In this document: in pieces, positions 42,455-51,763 of the stretch
Layout of the letters: every line of letters starts with the position of its first letter
Numbering within the stretch: position 1 is the stretch's first letter
Origin: Bacillota bacterium
GTDB lineage: Bacteria > Bacillota > Limnochordia > Darwinibacteriales > Darwinibacteriaceae
Reading direction: 5' to 3'
NCBI GenBank assembly: GCA_012837385.1
Contig: DURH01000031.1
Coordinates: forward strand, 29,697-93,696
DNA: 64,000 nucleotides
The notes under the pieces: generated by a model
Seen by the model: only the letters and a program-made list of their open reading frames with translations
Told to the model about the DNA's origin: nothing
Database searches by the model: none
Made by a program: the position numbers and the translations under genes

Positions 42455-44584
42455 ATGAGAAAACGGAATTGGCTGCTGATCGTGGCCCTTTTACTGCTTG
42501 TAGCTGCTGGAGGAATAGGCGGCAGCCTGTACGCCCAGGCCAGCAGAGCTGTGGCTGATTTTGAAAACAGCAAGCCCCTTCCCGGTGCAGTACTCTACGA
42601 CCAAGAGGGGCAGGTGGTAAAACGCCTGGGTACAGGAAGCGTGTCTGTCCGTTTGGACCAGACTCCCCCAGAGCTGCAGAAGGCTGTACAGACAACCCTG
42701 GATTCCCAGGCCATCAGCCAATACCTGGCCAGGCAGATCCTGGAGCCCCAGGGGCTTTGGAATCGGCTGAAACTAAGCATTATCCCTGGGGTGCTCCAAA
42801 GACGCTACTCCGAGCGGGAACGCTTGGAGATGTTTATGAACCAAGCCTATTTCGGCGAAGGAGCGGTGGGAGTAGAAGCAGCCAGCCAGACGTACTTCAC
42901 CAAGCCCGTGCAGGAGATAGACTTGGCTGAAAGTGCCCTCCTGGCAGCCCTAATCCAAGAACCTGAAGGGGCCTCTCCCTTTAAACAGCCCGACAGGGCT
43001 AAGGAGCTGCGCAACTCTGTGCTCACCCAGATGCGGCAGAACGGCCAGATCGACAAGAACCAGGAGCAGCAGGCTGCCCAAGCGTCCCTCAATGTGGAGC
43101 GCAGAGAGCCAGGTTACGCCCATCATTTTTCCGATTACTTAGGCAACCTCCTCGCAGAGCAGCTGGGGGAAAACCGCGTCCTCCAAGGCGGCCTGCGCAT
43201 CACCACTACCCTAAATCGGGATCTGCAGCTGCTGGCGGAGGAGATACTCTCCGCATCAGCCCTTGACGGCGCACTAGTGGCCCTCAGCCCCGACGGCCGC
43301 ATTTTGGCCATGGTGGGCGGAAAGGATTATCTCAAGGACAGCACCAACCTAGCTGTCACCAAAGCAAAACAGGTAGGCAGCACCCTGCGCCCCCTAATCT
43401 ACGCCACTGGCCTGAAGCAGGACTGGGCCATGAACCATCTGGTAGAGGATATTCAGCGGGAGTTCGATGGTTTCCAGGTAGAGAATGCGGGTGATCGCTA
43501 TTGGGGTACAGTGACCATGAAGCATGCCCTGGCCATGGATCTGCATAATGCAGCGGTCTGGACGCTCAACGAACTAGGCGTGGAAAAATTCGCTGAGTTC
43601 TCCAACTCACTAGGCCTGGGCCTCAAAGCAGCCCAGGAAAGCCTGGCCCTGGCCGTGGGCGAACTAAAGGATGGCCTATCACTGCTCCAACTCACTGCAG
43701 CCTTTCTGCCTGGAATCAATGCTGGGAAATATCTGCCTGTCTCTGGATTTGAAGAAGTGGCGGACAGCGAAAACAGAACTGTCCTGAAGCAGCAGACCAG
43801 AACGCCTACCCAGGTTCTGTCTGCTCAAGAGGCTTACCTCCTCACCGATATGCTCGGAGCTGGCACCAAGTACGGCAGCATCAGGGAGCTGGACTTGGGC
43901 TTTCCAGCAGCCCTGACTGCCAGCAGTTCCCAAGACGGCAAAGCGCAGTGGGCTGTGGGTTACACTCCCCAGCTTTTAGCCGGAGTTATGCTCCTCACAT
44001 CAGAAACTGATCAAGAAGAGGAGACTCCTCCTCTCCTAGCAGGCCAGCTGTGGCTGGAGTTTATGGAAGGCGCTGCAGCTATCTTGGAGCCGAAGGATCC
44101 TGAAAAAGGCGAGGAAAAGGCGCAGGCAGAATTCGAAGTACCTGCCAATGTGGAGACAGGAGTGGTAATCGATGTCTTTACCGGCCTTCTAGCCAATGAC
44201 CTCTGTCCACAGGTGGAAGTGGATGCCTTTATCTCTGGCACCAAACCAACAAGGCTGGCTCCTTGTGCCATCCCGCCTGAGCCGGAACCTGAACCTGTTC
44301 CAGCTCCTGCTGTACCCAGGGCCCCTAGGCAGGAACCGCCTGCTGTCCCGGAACCAGAGCCTGAACCTGAACCGGAACCCGAACCAGAGCCCGAACCTGA
44401 GCCCGAACCCGAACCGGAGCCGGAACCCGGGCCCATACTGCCTGAGCCTGAACAGCCGCCGGAACCTGCTCCGGAACCGGAACCTGGGCCCATCCTTCCA
44501 GAACCTGAACAGCCTTTGGAGCCTGAAATGCCCCCACCAGAGGAAGAAGGCGAGGGACAGCAGACTCTAGGGCCTGCTCCCTGA
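42455..44584 (+). CDS. Degenerate class A PBP-like protein with Pro-Glu tail
   Basis: 709 residues from the ATG at 42455 (GAGGAGG 9 bases upstream). Membrane anchor about 5-27; glycosyltransferase-like domain about 60-185; transpeptidase-like domain about 245-525; then a Pro/Glu tail (about 608-709). The transferase retains the second half of the fold ([20 protein letters not shown], from 128) but about 38 residues carrying the catalytic Glu motif EDxxFxxH and most of GGSTITQQ are missing around residues 80-86. In the transpeptidase, SxxK reads STLR (309-312), SxN reads DLH (362-364), and KTG reads LTA (487-489). It is therefore probably inactive in both reactions and would serve as a scaffold or regulator of cell wall synthesis. 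Confidence 0.8.
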   Translation: MRKRNWLLIVALLLLVAAGGIGGSLYAQASRAVADFENSKPLPGAVLYDQEGQVVKRLGTGSVSVRLDQTPPELQKAVQTTLDSQAISQYLARQILEPQGLWNRLKLSIIPGVLQRRYSERERLEMFMNQAYFGEGAVGVEAASQTYFTKPVQEIDLAESALLAALIQEPEGASPFKQPDRAKELRNSVLTQMRQNGQIDKNQEQQAAQASLNVERREPGYAHHFSDYLGNLLAEQLGENRVLQGGLRITTTLNRDLQLLAEEILSASALDGALVALSPDGRILAMVGGKDYLKDSTNLAVTKAKQVGSTLRPLIYATGLKQDWAMNHLVEDIQREFDGFQVENAGDRYWGTVTMKHALAMDLHNAAVWTLNELGVEKFAEFSNSLGLGLKAAQESLALAVGELKDGLSLLQLTAAFLPGINAGKYLPVSGFEEVADSENRTVLKQQTRTPTQVLSAQEAYLLTDMLGAGTKYGSIRELDLGFPAALTASSSQDGKAQWAVGYTPQLLAGVMLLTSETDQEEETPPLLAGQLWLEFMEGAAAILEPKDPEKGEEKAQAEFEVPANVETGVVIDVFTGLLANDLCPQVEVDAFISGTKPTRLAPCAIPPEPEPEPVPAPAVPRAPRQEPPAVPEPEPEPEPEPEPEPEPEPEPEPEPEPGPILPEPEQPPEPAPEPEPGPILPEPEQPLEPEMPPPEEEGEGQQTLGPAP
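44276..44560 (+). repeat. Pro-Glu coding repeat at the PBP-like C terminus
   Basis: Short GAACC(T/C/G)GA-type units encode about 11 consecutive Pro-Glu pairs, followed by two copies of a longer [15 protein letters not shown] unit. This low-complexity DNA is prone to slippage, so the copy number may vary between strains. Confidence 0.85.
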
Positions 44585-44594
44585 ATAGAAAAAA

Positions 44595-44615
44595 CCCCAG
44601 ACACAGGGTCTGGGG
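44595..44615. terminator. Terminator between the PBP-like gene and rpsI
   Basis: CCCCAGAC and GTCTGGGG stem with a 5-base loop; six A residues on its left give a T tail for the leftward rplM-rpsI unit. Confidence 0.85.
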
Positions 44616-44628
44616 AACGATGCTGAGC

Positions 44629-45033
44629 TTAACGCTTGGAGAACTGAGGTGCTCTCCGGGCTTTCTTTAAGCCGTACTTCTTTCTTTCCTTCATGCGCTG
44701 ATCTCTGGTGAGGAATCCGGCCTTCTTCAGAGTTCCCCTCAGATCCTCATCAACGGTGAGGAGAGCGCGGGCGATGCCATGCCGAATAGCTCCTGCTTGA
44801 CCAGTGGTGCCGCCTCCGTGGACGTTAACAATAACGTCGTACTTGCCGTCAGTGTTGGTGAGCACTAAGGGCTGGCGCACAATGGTACGCAGCACTGCGC
44901 GGCCAAAATATTCGTCAATGGATCTTTGGTTAATGGTAATGCTGCCATTACCAGGAAGTAATCTAACTCTAGCTACAGACTTCTTTCTGCGGCCCGTTCC
45001 ATAATAGCTTTCTGGCTTGCGAGCGACATTCAT
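44629..45033 (-). CDS. rpsI: 30S ribosomal protein S9
   Basis: 134 residues. [19 protein letters not shown] near the start, [21 protein letters not shown], and the C-terminal basic tail [16 protein letters not shown] that reaches the P-site tRNA. Pairs with rplM, 42 bases upstream, as in most bacteria. Confidence 0.98.
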   Translation of the reverse strand: MNVARKPESYYGTGRRKKSVARVRLLPGNGSITINQRSIDEYFGRAVLRTIVRQPLVLTNTDGKYDVIVNVHGGGTTGQAGAIRHGIARALLTVDEDLRGTLKKAGFLTRDQRMKERKKYGLKKARRAPQFSKR

Positions 45034-45075
45034 TCAGACTGCCTCCCTTCACTTAGGGTTCTTCGGTCATATCCA

Positions 45076-45510
45076 TTAGTATTTCAAAACCAGTGTCTCG
45101 GGCTGCTGAGCTTGATGTGGATGCTCAGGGCCAGCATAGACCTTCAGTTTCTTGATCATCTTGCGGCCGAGCTTGTTGTGGGGAATCATGCCCCAAACTG
45201 CCGCTTTAATGACCCTTTCAGGATGGCGATTCAAAAGCTCGCCTGCGGTTGTCGATTTAATCCCGCCTGGATATCCGCTGTGCCGGTAGTACCTCTTGCT
45301 TTGCAGCTTCTTACCGGTTAAATGGATTTTCTCAGCGTTGATGATGATCACGTGATCTCCAGTGTCCACATGTGGAGTGAAGATAGGCTTGTGCTTACCT
45401 CTGAGAATAGAAGCTACCTGGGTTGCCAAACGTCCTAAAGTCTGTCCTTCGGCGTCAATGACGTACCACTTTCTTTCCACTTCTTGTGGGTTTGCTGCAT
45501 AGGTTTTCAT
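45076..45510 (-). CDS. rplM: 50S ribosomal protein L13
   Basis: 144 residues, standard length: [49 protein letters not shown] and [15 protein letters not shown]. Early assembly protein of the large subunit. First gene of rplM-rpsI, with its own promoter and a 115-base leader. Confidence 0.98.
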   Translation of the reverse strand: MKTYAANPQEVERKWYVIDAEGQTLGRLATQVASILRGKHKPIFTPHVDTGDHVIIINAEKIHLTGKKLQSKRYYRHSGYPGGIKSTTAGELLNRHPERVIKAAVWGMIPHNKLGRKMIKKLKVYAGPEHPHQAQQPETLVLKY

Positions 45511-45618
45511 GTCGGGATTTCCCCCCTTTTGTATCCAACTATGTTTATCAGAAAGCCTGGCTTAACAGCGAACGGGGCTGGACGCTGCTAAAAATGGCTC
45601 TTGAAGGCAAAATCGCCA
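45511..45618 (-). ncRNA. Possible rplM (L13) 5' leader element
   Basis: The transcript from the rplM promoter has an untranslated leader of roughly 110 bases. It can form AGCAGCG pairing with CGCTGTT (12-base loop) and a downstream AGCC/GGCT pairing. Bacillota often carry an L13-binding leader here; whether this one matches that family cannot be told by eye. Confidence 0.35.
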
Positions 45619-45624
45619 ACTCTC

Positions 45625-45653
45625 ATTTTACAACACTCGCGGCTGCGTGTCAA
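45625..45653 (-). promoter_or_regulatory. rplM-rpsI promoter
   Basis: Leftward TTGACA (45653-45648) and TAAAAT (45630-45625), 17-base spacer. The -35 overlaps the truA stop codon (45652-45650). Confidence 0.85.
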
Positions 45654-46390
45654 GAATATCTTACGCTCTCCAAAACTAAACCCTGAGGCGGCGCCGTGGC
45701 ACTGGCTAGTGTTCGATCCCCGCTCTGCATAACGGTCAACACCTCTTCCATACTCAGCCTGCCCCTACCCACATCCAGGAGTGTACCCACCAAGTTGCGC
45801 ACCATTTTGTACAAGAACCCATCCGCCGTAAAGCGCAAGAGCGTGAGGGGCGGCGCGTGCTCCACACTCACGTCCAGCATAGTGCGGACTGTGGTTTTCA
45901 CACTGCTTCCGCTGGCGGCAAAGGCAGCAAAATCAAGTGTGCCCACAAAGACTTTGGCGCATTCTTCCACTGCCTGCCAATCTATGGGTTCCCGCAGCCA
46001 ACAGGCGTAGCGCCGGTGAAAAACATTGGGGAACTCGCTTTGATAGACCTGGTAACGGTAGGTTTTCTGCACAGCACTGATCCGGGCATGGAAATCCGGC
46101 GGCGCCAACCAGCTTTTTACCACCCGAATATCAGGAGGAAGCAGGGAATTCAAGGCATAGGGCAAACGTTCCACGGGGACTGTAATCTGGTCATCCCGAA
46201 AACTCACCGTTTGGCCTTCGCTGTGCACCCCGGCATCTGTCCGGCCTGCACCGGCAATGCGAATACTACCAGGGCCCAGCCTGCTCAGGGCCTTCTCCAA
46301 TTCCCCTTGGATGGTCCGCTGCCGAGGCTGCACCTGGAACCCGGCATAGTCCGTGCCATCATACTGTACCACCAGAGCGTAGGTGTTCAT
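45650..46390 (-). CDS. truA: tRNA pseudouridine(38-40) synthase TruA
   Basis: 246 residues from the ATG at 46390 (GGGAG 6 bases upstream, just after the ecfT stop). RTIQGELEKALSRL, the catalytic Asp in AGAGRTDAGVHSEGQ, HARISAVQKTYRYQVY, DFAAFAASGSS and FLYKMVRNLVGTLLDVGRG are all present. Modifies U38-U40 in the anticodon arm. Lies after ecfT as in many Bacillota. Confidence 0.96.
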   Translation of the reverse strand: MNTYALVVQYDGTDYAGFQVQPRQRTIQGELEKALSRLGPGSIRIAGAGRTDAGVHSEGQTVSFRDDQITVPVERLPYALNSLLPPDIRVVKSWLAPPDFHARISAVQKTYRYQVYQSEFPNVFHRRYACWLREPIDWQAVEECAKVFVGTLDFAAFAASGSSVKTTVRTMLDVSVEHAPPLTLLRFTADGFLYKMVRNLVGTLLDVGRGRLSMEEVLTVMQSGDRTLASATAPPQGLVLESVRYS

Positions 46391-46400
46391 AGCCATCTCC

Positions 46401-47204
46401 CTAGAAGAAAAACCCAACCACTACAGTAAAGGCGATGACGATGGTGATGGCTGCCGCGTCGATGCGCCCAAAGCGCAGCTCCCTAAACTTGGTCCTTCCC
46501 TCGCCGCCCCTGTAGCCCCGTGCTTCCATGGCAATGGCCAGGTCATCTGCACGGCGGAAGGCATTGACAAAGAGGGGGACCAGGAGGGGTATCAAATTTT
46601 TGGCTCGCTGCATCAGATTGCCGCTTTGGAAATCGGCGCCCCTAGCCATCTGCGCCTTCATAATCTTCTCCGTCTCTTCCAGCAGAGTGGGAATAAAACG
46701 CAGGGCGATGGTCATCATCATGGCCAGCTCATGGGCGGGAACCCCAATCTTCCTGGCAGGGTTGAGCAGGGTTTCAATGCCGTCGGTGAGCTGGATGGGC
46801 GATGTGGTAAGGGTAAGCATGGAAGTGCCGGCAATAAGCAGAACCAGCCTGGCACCCATCATCAACCCCCGCAGCAAACCTTCCTTAGTCACCGTCAGAA
46901 ACCAGATTCTAAGCAGAGGTTCGCCTTCCGTCATAAACAAGTTCAGGCTCACAGTGAGGATGAGAATAACCATGAGGGGCCGCAGACCCCTGAGTACATA
47001 GCGCCAGGGCAGCTCCGAAGCCTGAATGACAGCTGCAATAGCCAAAGCCGCCAAGCCGTAGCCAATAAACCCGTTCACCGAAAACAGGAGCACAATAAGC
47101 ATAGTTGTCCCCAAAATCTTGGTCCGGGGATCCAAGCGGTGGATAACAGAGTCACCTGGGATGTGCTGACCGATGGTTAAGTTTTTAAATCTCATGTCTG
47201 CCAC
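46401..47204 (-). CDS. ecfT: ECF transporter transmembrane component EcfT
   Basis: 267 residues with about six membrane helices. HRLDPRTKILGTTMLIVLLF near the start, LRFIPTLLEETEKIMKAQMARGADF with the Ala-Arg-Gly coupling motif, and MEARGYRGGEGRTKFRELRF with the second. Couples EcfA ATPases to exchangeable vitamin-binding S components, none of which is encoded here. Overlaps ecfA2 by 13 bases. Confidence 0.94.
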   Translation of the reverse strand: MADMRFKNLTIGQHIPGDSVIHRLDPRTKILGTTMLIVLLFSVNGFIGYGLAALAIAAVIQASELPWRYVLRGLRPLMVILILTVSLNLFMTEGEPLLRIWFLTVTKEGLLRGLMMGARLVLLIAGTSMLTLTTSPIQLTDGIETLLNPARKIGVPAHELAMMMTIALRFIPTLLEETEKIMKAQMARGADFQSGNLMQRAKNLIPLLVPLFVNAFRRADDLAIAMEARGYRGGEGRTKFRELRFGRIDAAAITIVIAFTVVVGFFF

Positions 47205-48049
47205 CCCATTACTTTGGCAATTTCCTCTTCAGCTGCTTCCACCGTGAGAATATCAGTGTTTACAGCTAAGCCTTTGGCCTTCAACTCATGCATCAGTTCT
47301 GTTACCTGGGGCAACCCCAGGCCCAGCCTCTTCAAGGTTTCAGCCTGCCTGAAAACTTCCAGGGGCGTTCCGTCCAGCGCCACTTTGCCCTTTTCCATCA
47401 CAATGAGGCGGCTCACCAAGCGCGCCACATCTTCCATGCTGTGGGTAACTAAGATCACTGTAATGCCCCGCTCTTTGTGCAGCGCGGCAATTTCGTCCAA
47501 AATCTCTTCCCGGCCCTTGGGATCTAGGCCAGCCGTGGGCTCGTCCAAGATAAGCACGGAAGGTTCCATGGCCAATACCCCAGCAATGGCCACTCGTCTC
47601 TTCTGGCCTCCGCTCAACTCAAAGGGAGACTGATCCTTGAGTTCCTCAAAATCCAGGCCCACATAGGCCAAGGCCCTGCGTACCCGTTCCACAACCTGAC
47701 CTTCAGAAAGCCCACCATTCCGCGGACCGAAGCCCACATCCTCCAGCACCGTCTCTCCAAAGAGTTGATGCTCTGGATACTGGAACACCATACCCACTTT
47801 TTGGCGGATCAAGCGCAGCTGGGTATCTTTGGCAGACAAGTCTACCCCGTCTACCCACACCTTTCCAGAGGAGGGCAGGAGCAGGCCATTGAAGTGCTGG
47901 ATCAAGGTTGATTTCCCCGAGCCGGTGGGGCCTATAATGCCTACGAATTCCCCGTCTCCGATTTCCAAGGTCACATCAGTTATGGCCTCCTTGGCCATGG
48001 GAGTGTCCTCTAGGTAACGGTAGGAAACGTTCTCTAATCGGATGGACAT
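47192..48049 (-). CDS. ecfA2: ECF transporter ATPase EcfA2
   Basis: 285 residues. Walker A GPTGSGKSTLIQ, Q-loop FQYPEHQLFGETVLEDVGFG, signature FELSGGQKRRVAIAGVLA, Walker B VLILDEPTAGLDP. The FQYPEHQLF segment is characteristic of EcfA2. Overlaps ecfA1 by 16 bases. Confidence 0.95.
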   Translation of the reverse strand: MSIRLENVSYRYLEDTPMAKEAITDVTLEIGDGEFVGIIGPTGSGKSTLIQHFNGLLLPSSGKVWVDGVDLSAKDTQLRLIRQKVGMVFQYPEHQLFGETVLEDVGFGPRNGGLSEGQVVERVRRALAYVGLDFEELKDQSPFELSGGQKRRVAIAGVLAMEPSVLILDEPTAGLDPKGREEILDEIAALHKERGITVILVTHSMEDVARLVSRLIVMEKGKVALDGTPLEVFRQAETLKRLGLGLPQVTELMHELKAKGLAVNTDILTVEAAEEEIAKVMGWQT

Positions 48050-48882
48050 AGATGCATCACCATTTCATTCACAGTCAAAGTCCCCTGAGGTATGGAGAGA
48101 CCGCGTTTTCTCAAGCGCTGAGCCAGGTCTGTGACCTGAGGGACATCGAGGTGCAGTTCATGGAGGAGTTCTGCCTGGCTGAAGACTTCTCGGGGAGTCC
48201 CCTCCAAGACAATGCGTCCCTGATCCATAACCAGCACCCGATCCGCCCCGATTACCTCGTCCATGTGGTGAGTGATGTGCAAAACGGTAATTCCCTCTTC
48301 CTTGTTCAGGCGATGAATGGTGTGCATCACCTCACGGCGCCCGGCGGGATCCAGCATGGCTGTTGGTTCATCAAGCACAATGCACTTAGGGCGCATGCTG
48401 ATGATGCCCGCAATAGCCACCCGCTGCTTCTGCCCACCTGATAATTGGTGGGGCGGATGGAGCCGGTAAGGAAGCATATCCACTGCCTCCAGCGCTTCCG
48501 TTACCCTTCTTTGGATTTCCGCGGAAGGAACCCCCAGGTTCTCAGGGCCAAAGGCCACATCTTCCTCTACAGTGGTAGCCACCAACTGGTTGTCGGGGTT
48601 TTGAAAGACCATCCCCACCTTCTGACGGATCTCCCAGACATTTTGGGGAACACTGGTATCCAGGCCAGCCACCACAACCTGCCCTGCGCTGGGAGTGAGC
48701 AGAGCATTGACATGCTTCGCTAACGTAGACTTCCCGGAGCCATTGCGGCCCAGCACGGCAACAAACTCATTTTCATATATCTCCAGGTTCACATCTGCCA
48801 GCGCCCGCCACTCTTCCCTGGTCTGAGTCTTGGCATAGGCAAAGCTCACATTAGTGAAGCGGACCAATGGTTGTCCTTTCAT
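48034..48882 (-). CDS. ecfA1: ECF transporter ATPase EcfA1
   Basis: 282 residues. Walker A GRNGSGKSTLAKH, FQNPDNQLVATTVEEDVAFG (the EcfA1 form of the Q loop), HQLSGGQKQRVAIAGIIS, CIVLDEPTAMLDP. Forms the ATPase heterodimer with EcfA2 for vitamin or metal uptake. Separated from rplQ by a terminator, so the ECF set may have its own start, although I see no clear promoter in the short gap. Confidence 0.95.
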   Translation of the reverse strand: MKGQPLVRFTNVSFAYAKTQTREEWRALADVNLEIYENEFVAVLGRNGSGKSTLAKHVNALLTPSAGQVVVAGLDTSVPQNVWEIRQKVGMVFQNPDNQLVATTVEEDVAFGPENLGVPSAEIQRRVTEALEAVDMLPYRLHPPHQLSGGQKQRVAIAGIISMRPKCIVLDEPTAMLDPAGRREVMHTIHRLNKEEGITVLHITHHMDEVIGADRVLVMDQGRIVLEGTPREVFSQAELLHELHLDVPQVTDLAQRLRKRGLSIPQGTLTVNEMVMHLCPSD

Positions 48883-48911
48883 TTCACCACCCCGATTCCC
48901 AGAAAAGAAAA

Positions 48912-48932
48912 CGCAGAGGAGGCTCCTCTGCG
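48912..48932 (-). terminator. Terminator after rplQ
   Basis: CGCAGAGGAG and CTCCTCTGCG, 10-bp stem; the leftward tail is TTTTCTTTTCT. Marks the end of the alpha operon. Confidence 0.85.
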
Positions 48933-48948
48933 ACCTTGTTCGTGTACA

Positions 48949-49296
48949 CTAGACCCATTCAACTATCGCCATCGGTGCGGCATCACCACGGCGCACACCG
49001 GTTTTGATAATTCTGGTGTATCCTCCGTTGCGTTCTGCATAGCGAGGAGCCACATCGTCAAAGAGCTTACGAACAGCAGCGGGATCCAGCAAGAACGCAG
49101 CTGCCTGCCTCCGGGCAGCCAGATCTCCCCTCTTCCCTAATGTAACCATTTTATCTGCTAAGGGTTTAATGCTCTTGGCTTTGGCCTCGGTGGTCTCGAT
49201 CCTGCCGTGAAGCACTAAACTCGTTACTTGATTACGGAGCAGTGCTCTCCGATGACCAGAAGTCCGTCCTAACTTCCTGAGTCTCATCTTGCTCAC
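48949..49296 (-). CDS. rplQ: 50S ribosomal protein L17
   Basis: 115 residues: [41 protein letters not shown] and a [20 protein letters not shown] end. Follows rpoA by 5 bases in the usual place. Confidence 0.98.
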   Translation of the reverse strand: MSKMRLRKLGRTSGHRRALLRNQVTSLVLHGRIETTEAKAKSIKPLADKMVTLGKRGDLAARRQAAAFLLDPAAVRKLFDDVAPRYAERNGGYTRIIKTGVRRGDAAPMAIVEWV

Positions 49297-49301
49297 CTAC
49301 C

Positions 49302-50243
49302 TCATTCATCAGATTTGCGCAGGGAAAGCCCTAACTCGGCAAGCTTTTCCTTGATTTCCGCAAGGGACTTCTTTCCAAGATTGCGCACCTTCATCATATC
49401 TTCTTCAGTTTTGCGGATGAGCTCATCAACTGTGTTGATGCCAGCTCTCTTGAGACAGTTATAAGACCGCACGGAAAGATCCAATTCCTCAACCGTCATC
49501 TCCATGAGGCGGTCAATACTCTCTTCTTCTTTTTCTACCATGATCTCCACACTGCCCACGCTCTCGGTGAGATCGGTGAACAGTTTGATGTGCTCCATCA
49601 GAATCTTGGCAGCCAAGCTTACGGCGCTGTCCGGGGCAATGGTGCGGTTAGTCCACACCTCCAGGACCAAACGGTCGTAGTCAGTAATCTGCCCAACCCG
49701 TGTATCCTCAATTGTATAAACAGCTTTGGTAACGGGCGTGAAGATAGAGTCCACTGGGATCAGGCCGATGGGATGTTCAGGGCGCTTGTTGCGCTCGGCG
49801 CTGACATAGCCCCTACCCTTGGCCACGGTTATATCCATCTTGAGTTCGGCACCTTCCTGTAAGGTCGCGATAACCAAATCAGGATTCAAGATCTCCACAC
49901 TGGGATCAGTGGAAATGTGCCCGGCCAAAAGCGGACCGGGTTCATCTGCCTCAACCCTAATGGTAACGGGCTCATCAGTGTGCAGCTTTACTAGCAGCTT
50001 TTTCAAGTTAAGCACTATATCAACGGTGTCTTCCACAACGCCTTCAATGGTGGAGAATTCGTGTAATACTCCATCAATGTGGACAGAAGTAACTGCGGTG
50101 CCCGGAAGCGACGAGAGCAAGATTCTGCGCAGGGCGTTGCCTAATGTAAGGCCGTACCCGCGCTCCAACGGTTCTACGACAAATTTGCCATAGTTGTCCG
50201 TCAGCTCTACCTTCTCAATTCTTGGCTTTTCTATTTCAATCAT
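49302..50243 (-). CDS. rpoA: RNA polymerase alpha subunit
   Basis: 313 residues from the ATG at 50243 (AGGAGG upstream; the frame is open to 50315 inside rpsK). The N-terminal dimerisation domain (about 1-230; [20 protein letters not shown]) is joined by an acidic linker to the C-terminal domain (about 245-313; [35 protein letters not shown]) that binds UP elements and activators. Only 41 bases separate it from rpsK; rpsD is not between them. Confidence 0.98.
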   Translation of the reverse strand: MIEIEKPRIEKVELTDNYGKFVVEPLERGYGLTLGNALRRILLSSLPGTAVTSVHIDGVLHEFSTIEGVVEDTVDIVLNLKKLLVKLHTDEPVTIRVEADEPGPLLAGHISTDPSVEILNPDLVIATLQEGAELKMDITVAKGRGYVSAERNKRPEHPIGLIPVDSIFTPVTKAVYTIEDTRVGQITDYDRLVLEVWTNRTIAPDSAVSLAAKILMEHIKLFTDLTESVGSVEIMVEKEEESIDRLMEMTVEELDLSVRSYNCLKRAGINTVDELIRKTEEDMMKVRNLGKKSLAEIKEKLAELGLSLRKSDE

Positions 50244-50284
50244 AGTTCCTGCACCCTCCTTTGCGAACGCATGGGCCGAACTAA

Positions 50285-50683
50285 TTATACTCTGCGTCGT
50301 TTCGGTGGACGACAACCGTTATAAGGAATGGGGGTTACGTCCTTGATAGTGGTCACCTCAAGTCCAGCAGCTTGGAGAGAGCGAATTGCTGCTTCCCTTC
50401 CTGCCCCGGGCCCCTTCACGTATACACTAACCTCGCGTACTCCATGATCCATAGCGGCGGATGCTGCCTGCTCAGCAGCTAATCCTGCTGCAAAGGGAGT
50501 ACCTTTCCGCGAACCTTTGAACCCGGCATTACCAGCGCTGGCCCAAGAAATCACGTTTCCTTGGGGATCGCTAATGGTGACGATGGTGTTGTTAAAAGTC
50601 GAACGAATATGAGCTATACCGACAGGTATATTCTTTCTTTCTCTACGGCGTGGCCGTTGACCTCTACCTCGTGGTCTTGCCAT
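50285..50683 (-). CDS. rpsK: 30S ribosomal protein S11
   Basis: 132 residues; [39 protein letters not shown], and the C-terminal [16 protein letters not shown]. Normal length and position in the alpha operon. Confidence 0.98.
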   Translation of the reverse strand: MARPRGRGQRPRRRERKNIPVGIAHIRSTFNNTIVTISDPQGNVISWASAGNAGFKGSRKGTPFAAGLAAEQAASAAMDHGVREVSVYVKGPGAGREAAIRSLQAAGLEVTTIKDVTPIPYNGCRPPKRRRV

Positions 50684-50708
50684 GTGGCTCTCCTCCTTTC
50701 AATCCAGC

Positions 50709-51074
50709 CTATCTTCTCTTACCTGCAACGCGTTTTGGACCCTTACGCGTTCTCGCGTTGGTCTTAGTGCGCTGTCCGCGAACAGGAAGTCCTCTGCGGT
50801 GACGCAAGCCGCGGTAGCAGCCGATATCCCGCAGTCTCTTGATATTCATGTTGACTTCACGGCGAAGGTCGCCCTCAACTAGGAATTGCTTTTCAATGAT
50901 CTCGCGGATTTGGTTGGCTTGATCCTCAGTAAGGTCGCGCACACGGGTATTAGGATCGATTCCGCAGATCTCAATGATTTTCTCGGCAGTACTCCGGCCA
51001 ATACCAAAAATGTAGGTGAGGCCGATTACTACCCGCTTATCGCGTGGTAAATCTACACCTGCTATACGTGCCAT
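50709..51074 (-). CDS. rpsM: 30S ribosomal protein S13
   Basis: 121 residues; [32 protein letters not shown], and the basic tail [20 protein letters not shown]. Contacts the subunit bridge and tRNA. Confidence 0.98.
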   Translation of the reverse strand: MARIAGVDLPRDKRVVIGLTYIFGIGRSTAEKIIEICGIDPNTRVRDLTEDQANQIREIIEKQFLVEGDLRREVNMNIKRLRDIGCYRGLRHRRGLPVRGQRTKTNARTRKGPKRVAGKRR

Positions 51075-51097
51075 CTATCTGGACACCCCCTCGTTTG

Positions 51098-51211
51098 TTA
51101 TCCTTGTTTTTGCTTATGCCTTGGATTCTCGCAAATTACCATTACGCGGCCTTTGCGCCGGATAATTTTGCATTTCTCGCACATTGGTTTGACAGAAGGT
51201 CTCACCTTCAT
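51098..51211 (-). CDS. rpmJ: 50S ribosomal protein L36
   Basis: 37 residues, starting ATG at 51211 and stopping TAA at 51098. It begins [20 protein letters not shown] and ends [11 protein letters not shown]. The Cys-Cys-Cys-His set is the zinc-binding form of L36. Short gene between infA and rpsM as in most Bacillota. Confidence 0.97.
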   Translation of the reverse strand: MKVRPSVKPMCEKCKIIRRKGRVMVICENPRHKQKQG

Positions 51212-51260
51212 TGTCTAGCGCCCCCTTCTTACGCCGCACTGGACACTGCTGTGTCCTAGA

Positions 51261-51479
51261 CTATTTTTTGCGGTACGTGATTCTTCCCCTGGTCAAATCG
51301 TAGGGAGATAGTTCTACCGTCACTCTATCACCTGGCAGAATTCGGATGAAGTTCATCCGCATCTTGCCGGAGATATGGGCTAGAACTTTATGCCCATTCT
51401 CTAATTCTACACGAAACATGGCATTTGGCAATGGTTCAATTACCGTACCTTCAACTTCAATGGCATCATCCTTGGCCAT
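51261..51479 (-). CDS. infA: Translation initiation factor IF-1
   Basis: 72 residues with the OB-fold pattern [40 protein letters not shown], and [11 protein letters not shown] end. Its start overlaps the end of the KOW protein gene by 14 bases. Confidence 0.98.
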   Translation of the reverse strand: MAKDDAIEVEGTVIEPLPNAMFRVELENGHKVLAHISGKMRMNFIRILPGDRVTVELSPYDLTRGRITYRKK

Positions 51480-51753
51480 GATCCTGCAAAACCTCCTCTC
51501 TCACTTCCTCCACACTGCTGTGCCGTTCTATGAAGGCGCGAATGGCTTTATCATCCAAACGTCCCTGCTCCAGTTTAGCCTGGTGCACCAGAAGGTGCTT
51601 CACATTCTTGCGTTTGGTGCGGTTGACCTTGCGCAGCAGGCCATCGGCCACTTCCACATGCTTGTCATCATAGAATCGGACCACCACATACTTTCTTCCT
51701 AAGTCTCTACCCCGTTTTGACGTTACTAATTGTCCGACTTCCAAAAGCCTCAT
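51466..51753 (-). CDS. KOW-domain RNA-binding protein (L14e-like)
   Basis: 95 residues. A KOW motif occupies the N-terminal half ([20 protein letters not shown], then [22 protein letters not shown]), like archaeal/eukaryotic L14e. It occurs between map and infA in many Bacillota genomes and probably binds ribosomal RNA, but its role has not been settled to my knowledge. The gene lies 10 bases after map and overlaps infA by 14 bases in another frame, so it is part of the same operon. Confidence 0.85.
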   Translation of the reverse strand: MRLLEVGQLVTSKRGRDLGRKYVVVRFYDDKHVEVADGLLRKVNRTKRKNVKHLLVHQAKLEQGRLDDKAIRAFIERHSSVEEVREEVLQDHGQG

Positions 51754-51763
51754 TTCATCTCTC

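Noticed and set aside
44276..44560. Tandem short repeats that could suggest a CRISPR or VNTR array
   Set aside because: The repeats are in frame, encode Pro-Glu and have no regular spacers, so this is protein low complexity, not CRISPR.
44011..44604. Long open frames opposite the Pro-Glu repeat, one rich in Gly-Ser
   Set aside because: They are mirror images of the GAACCN repeat in the PBP-like gene. They have no ribosome site and lie antisense to a gene with clear homology.
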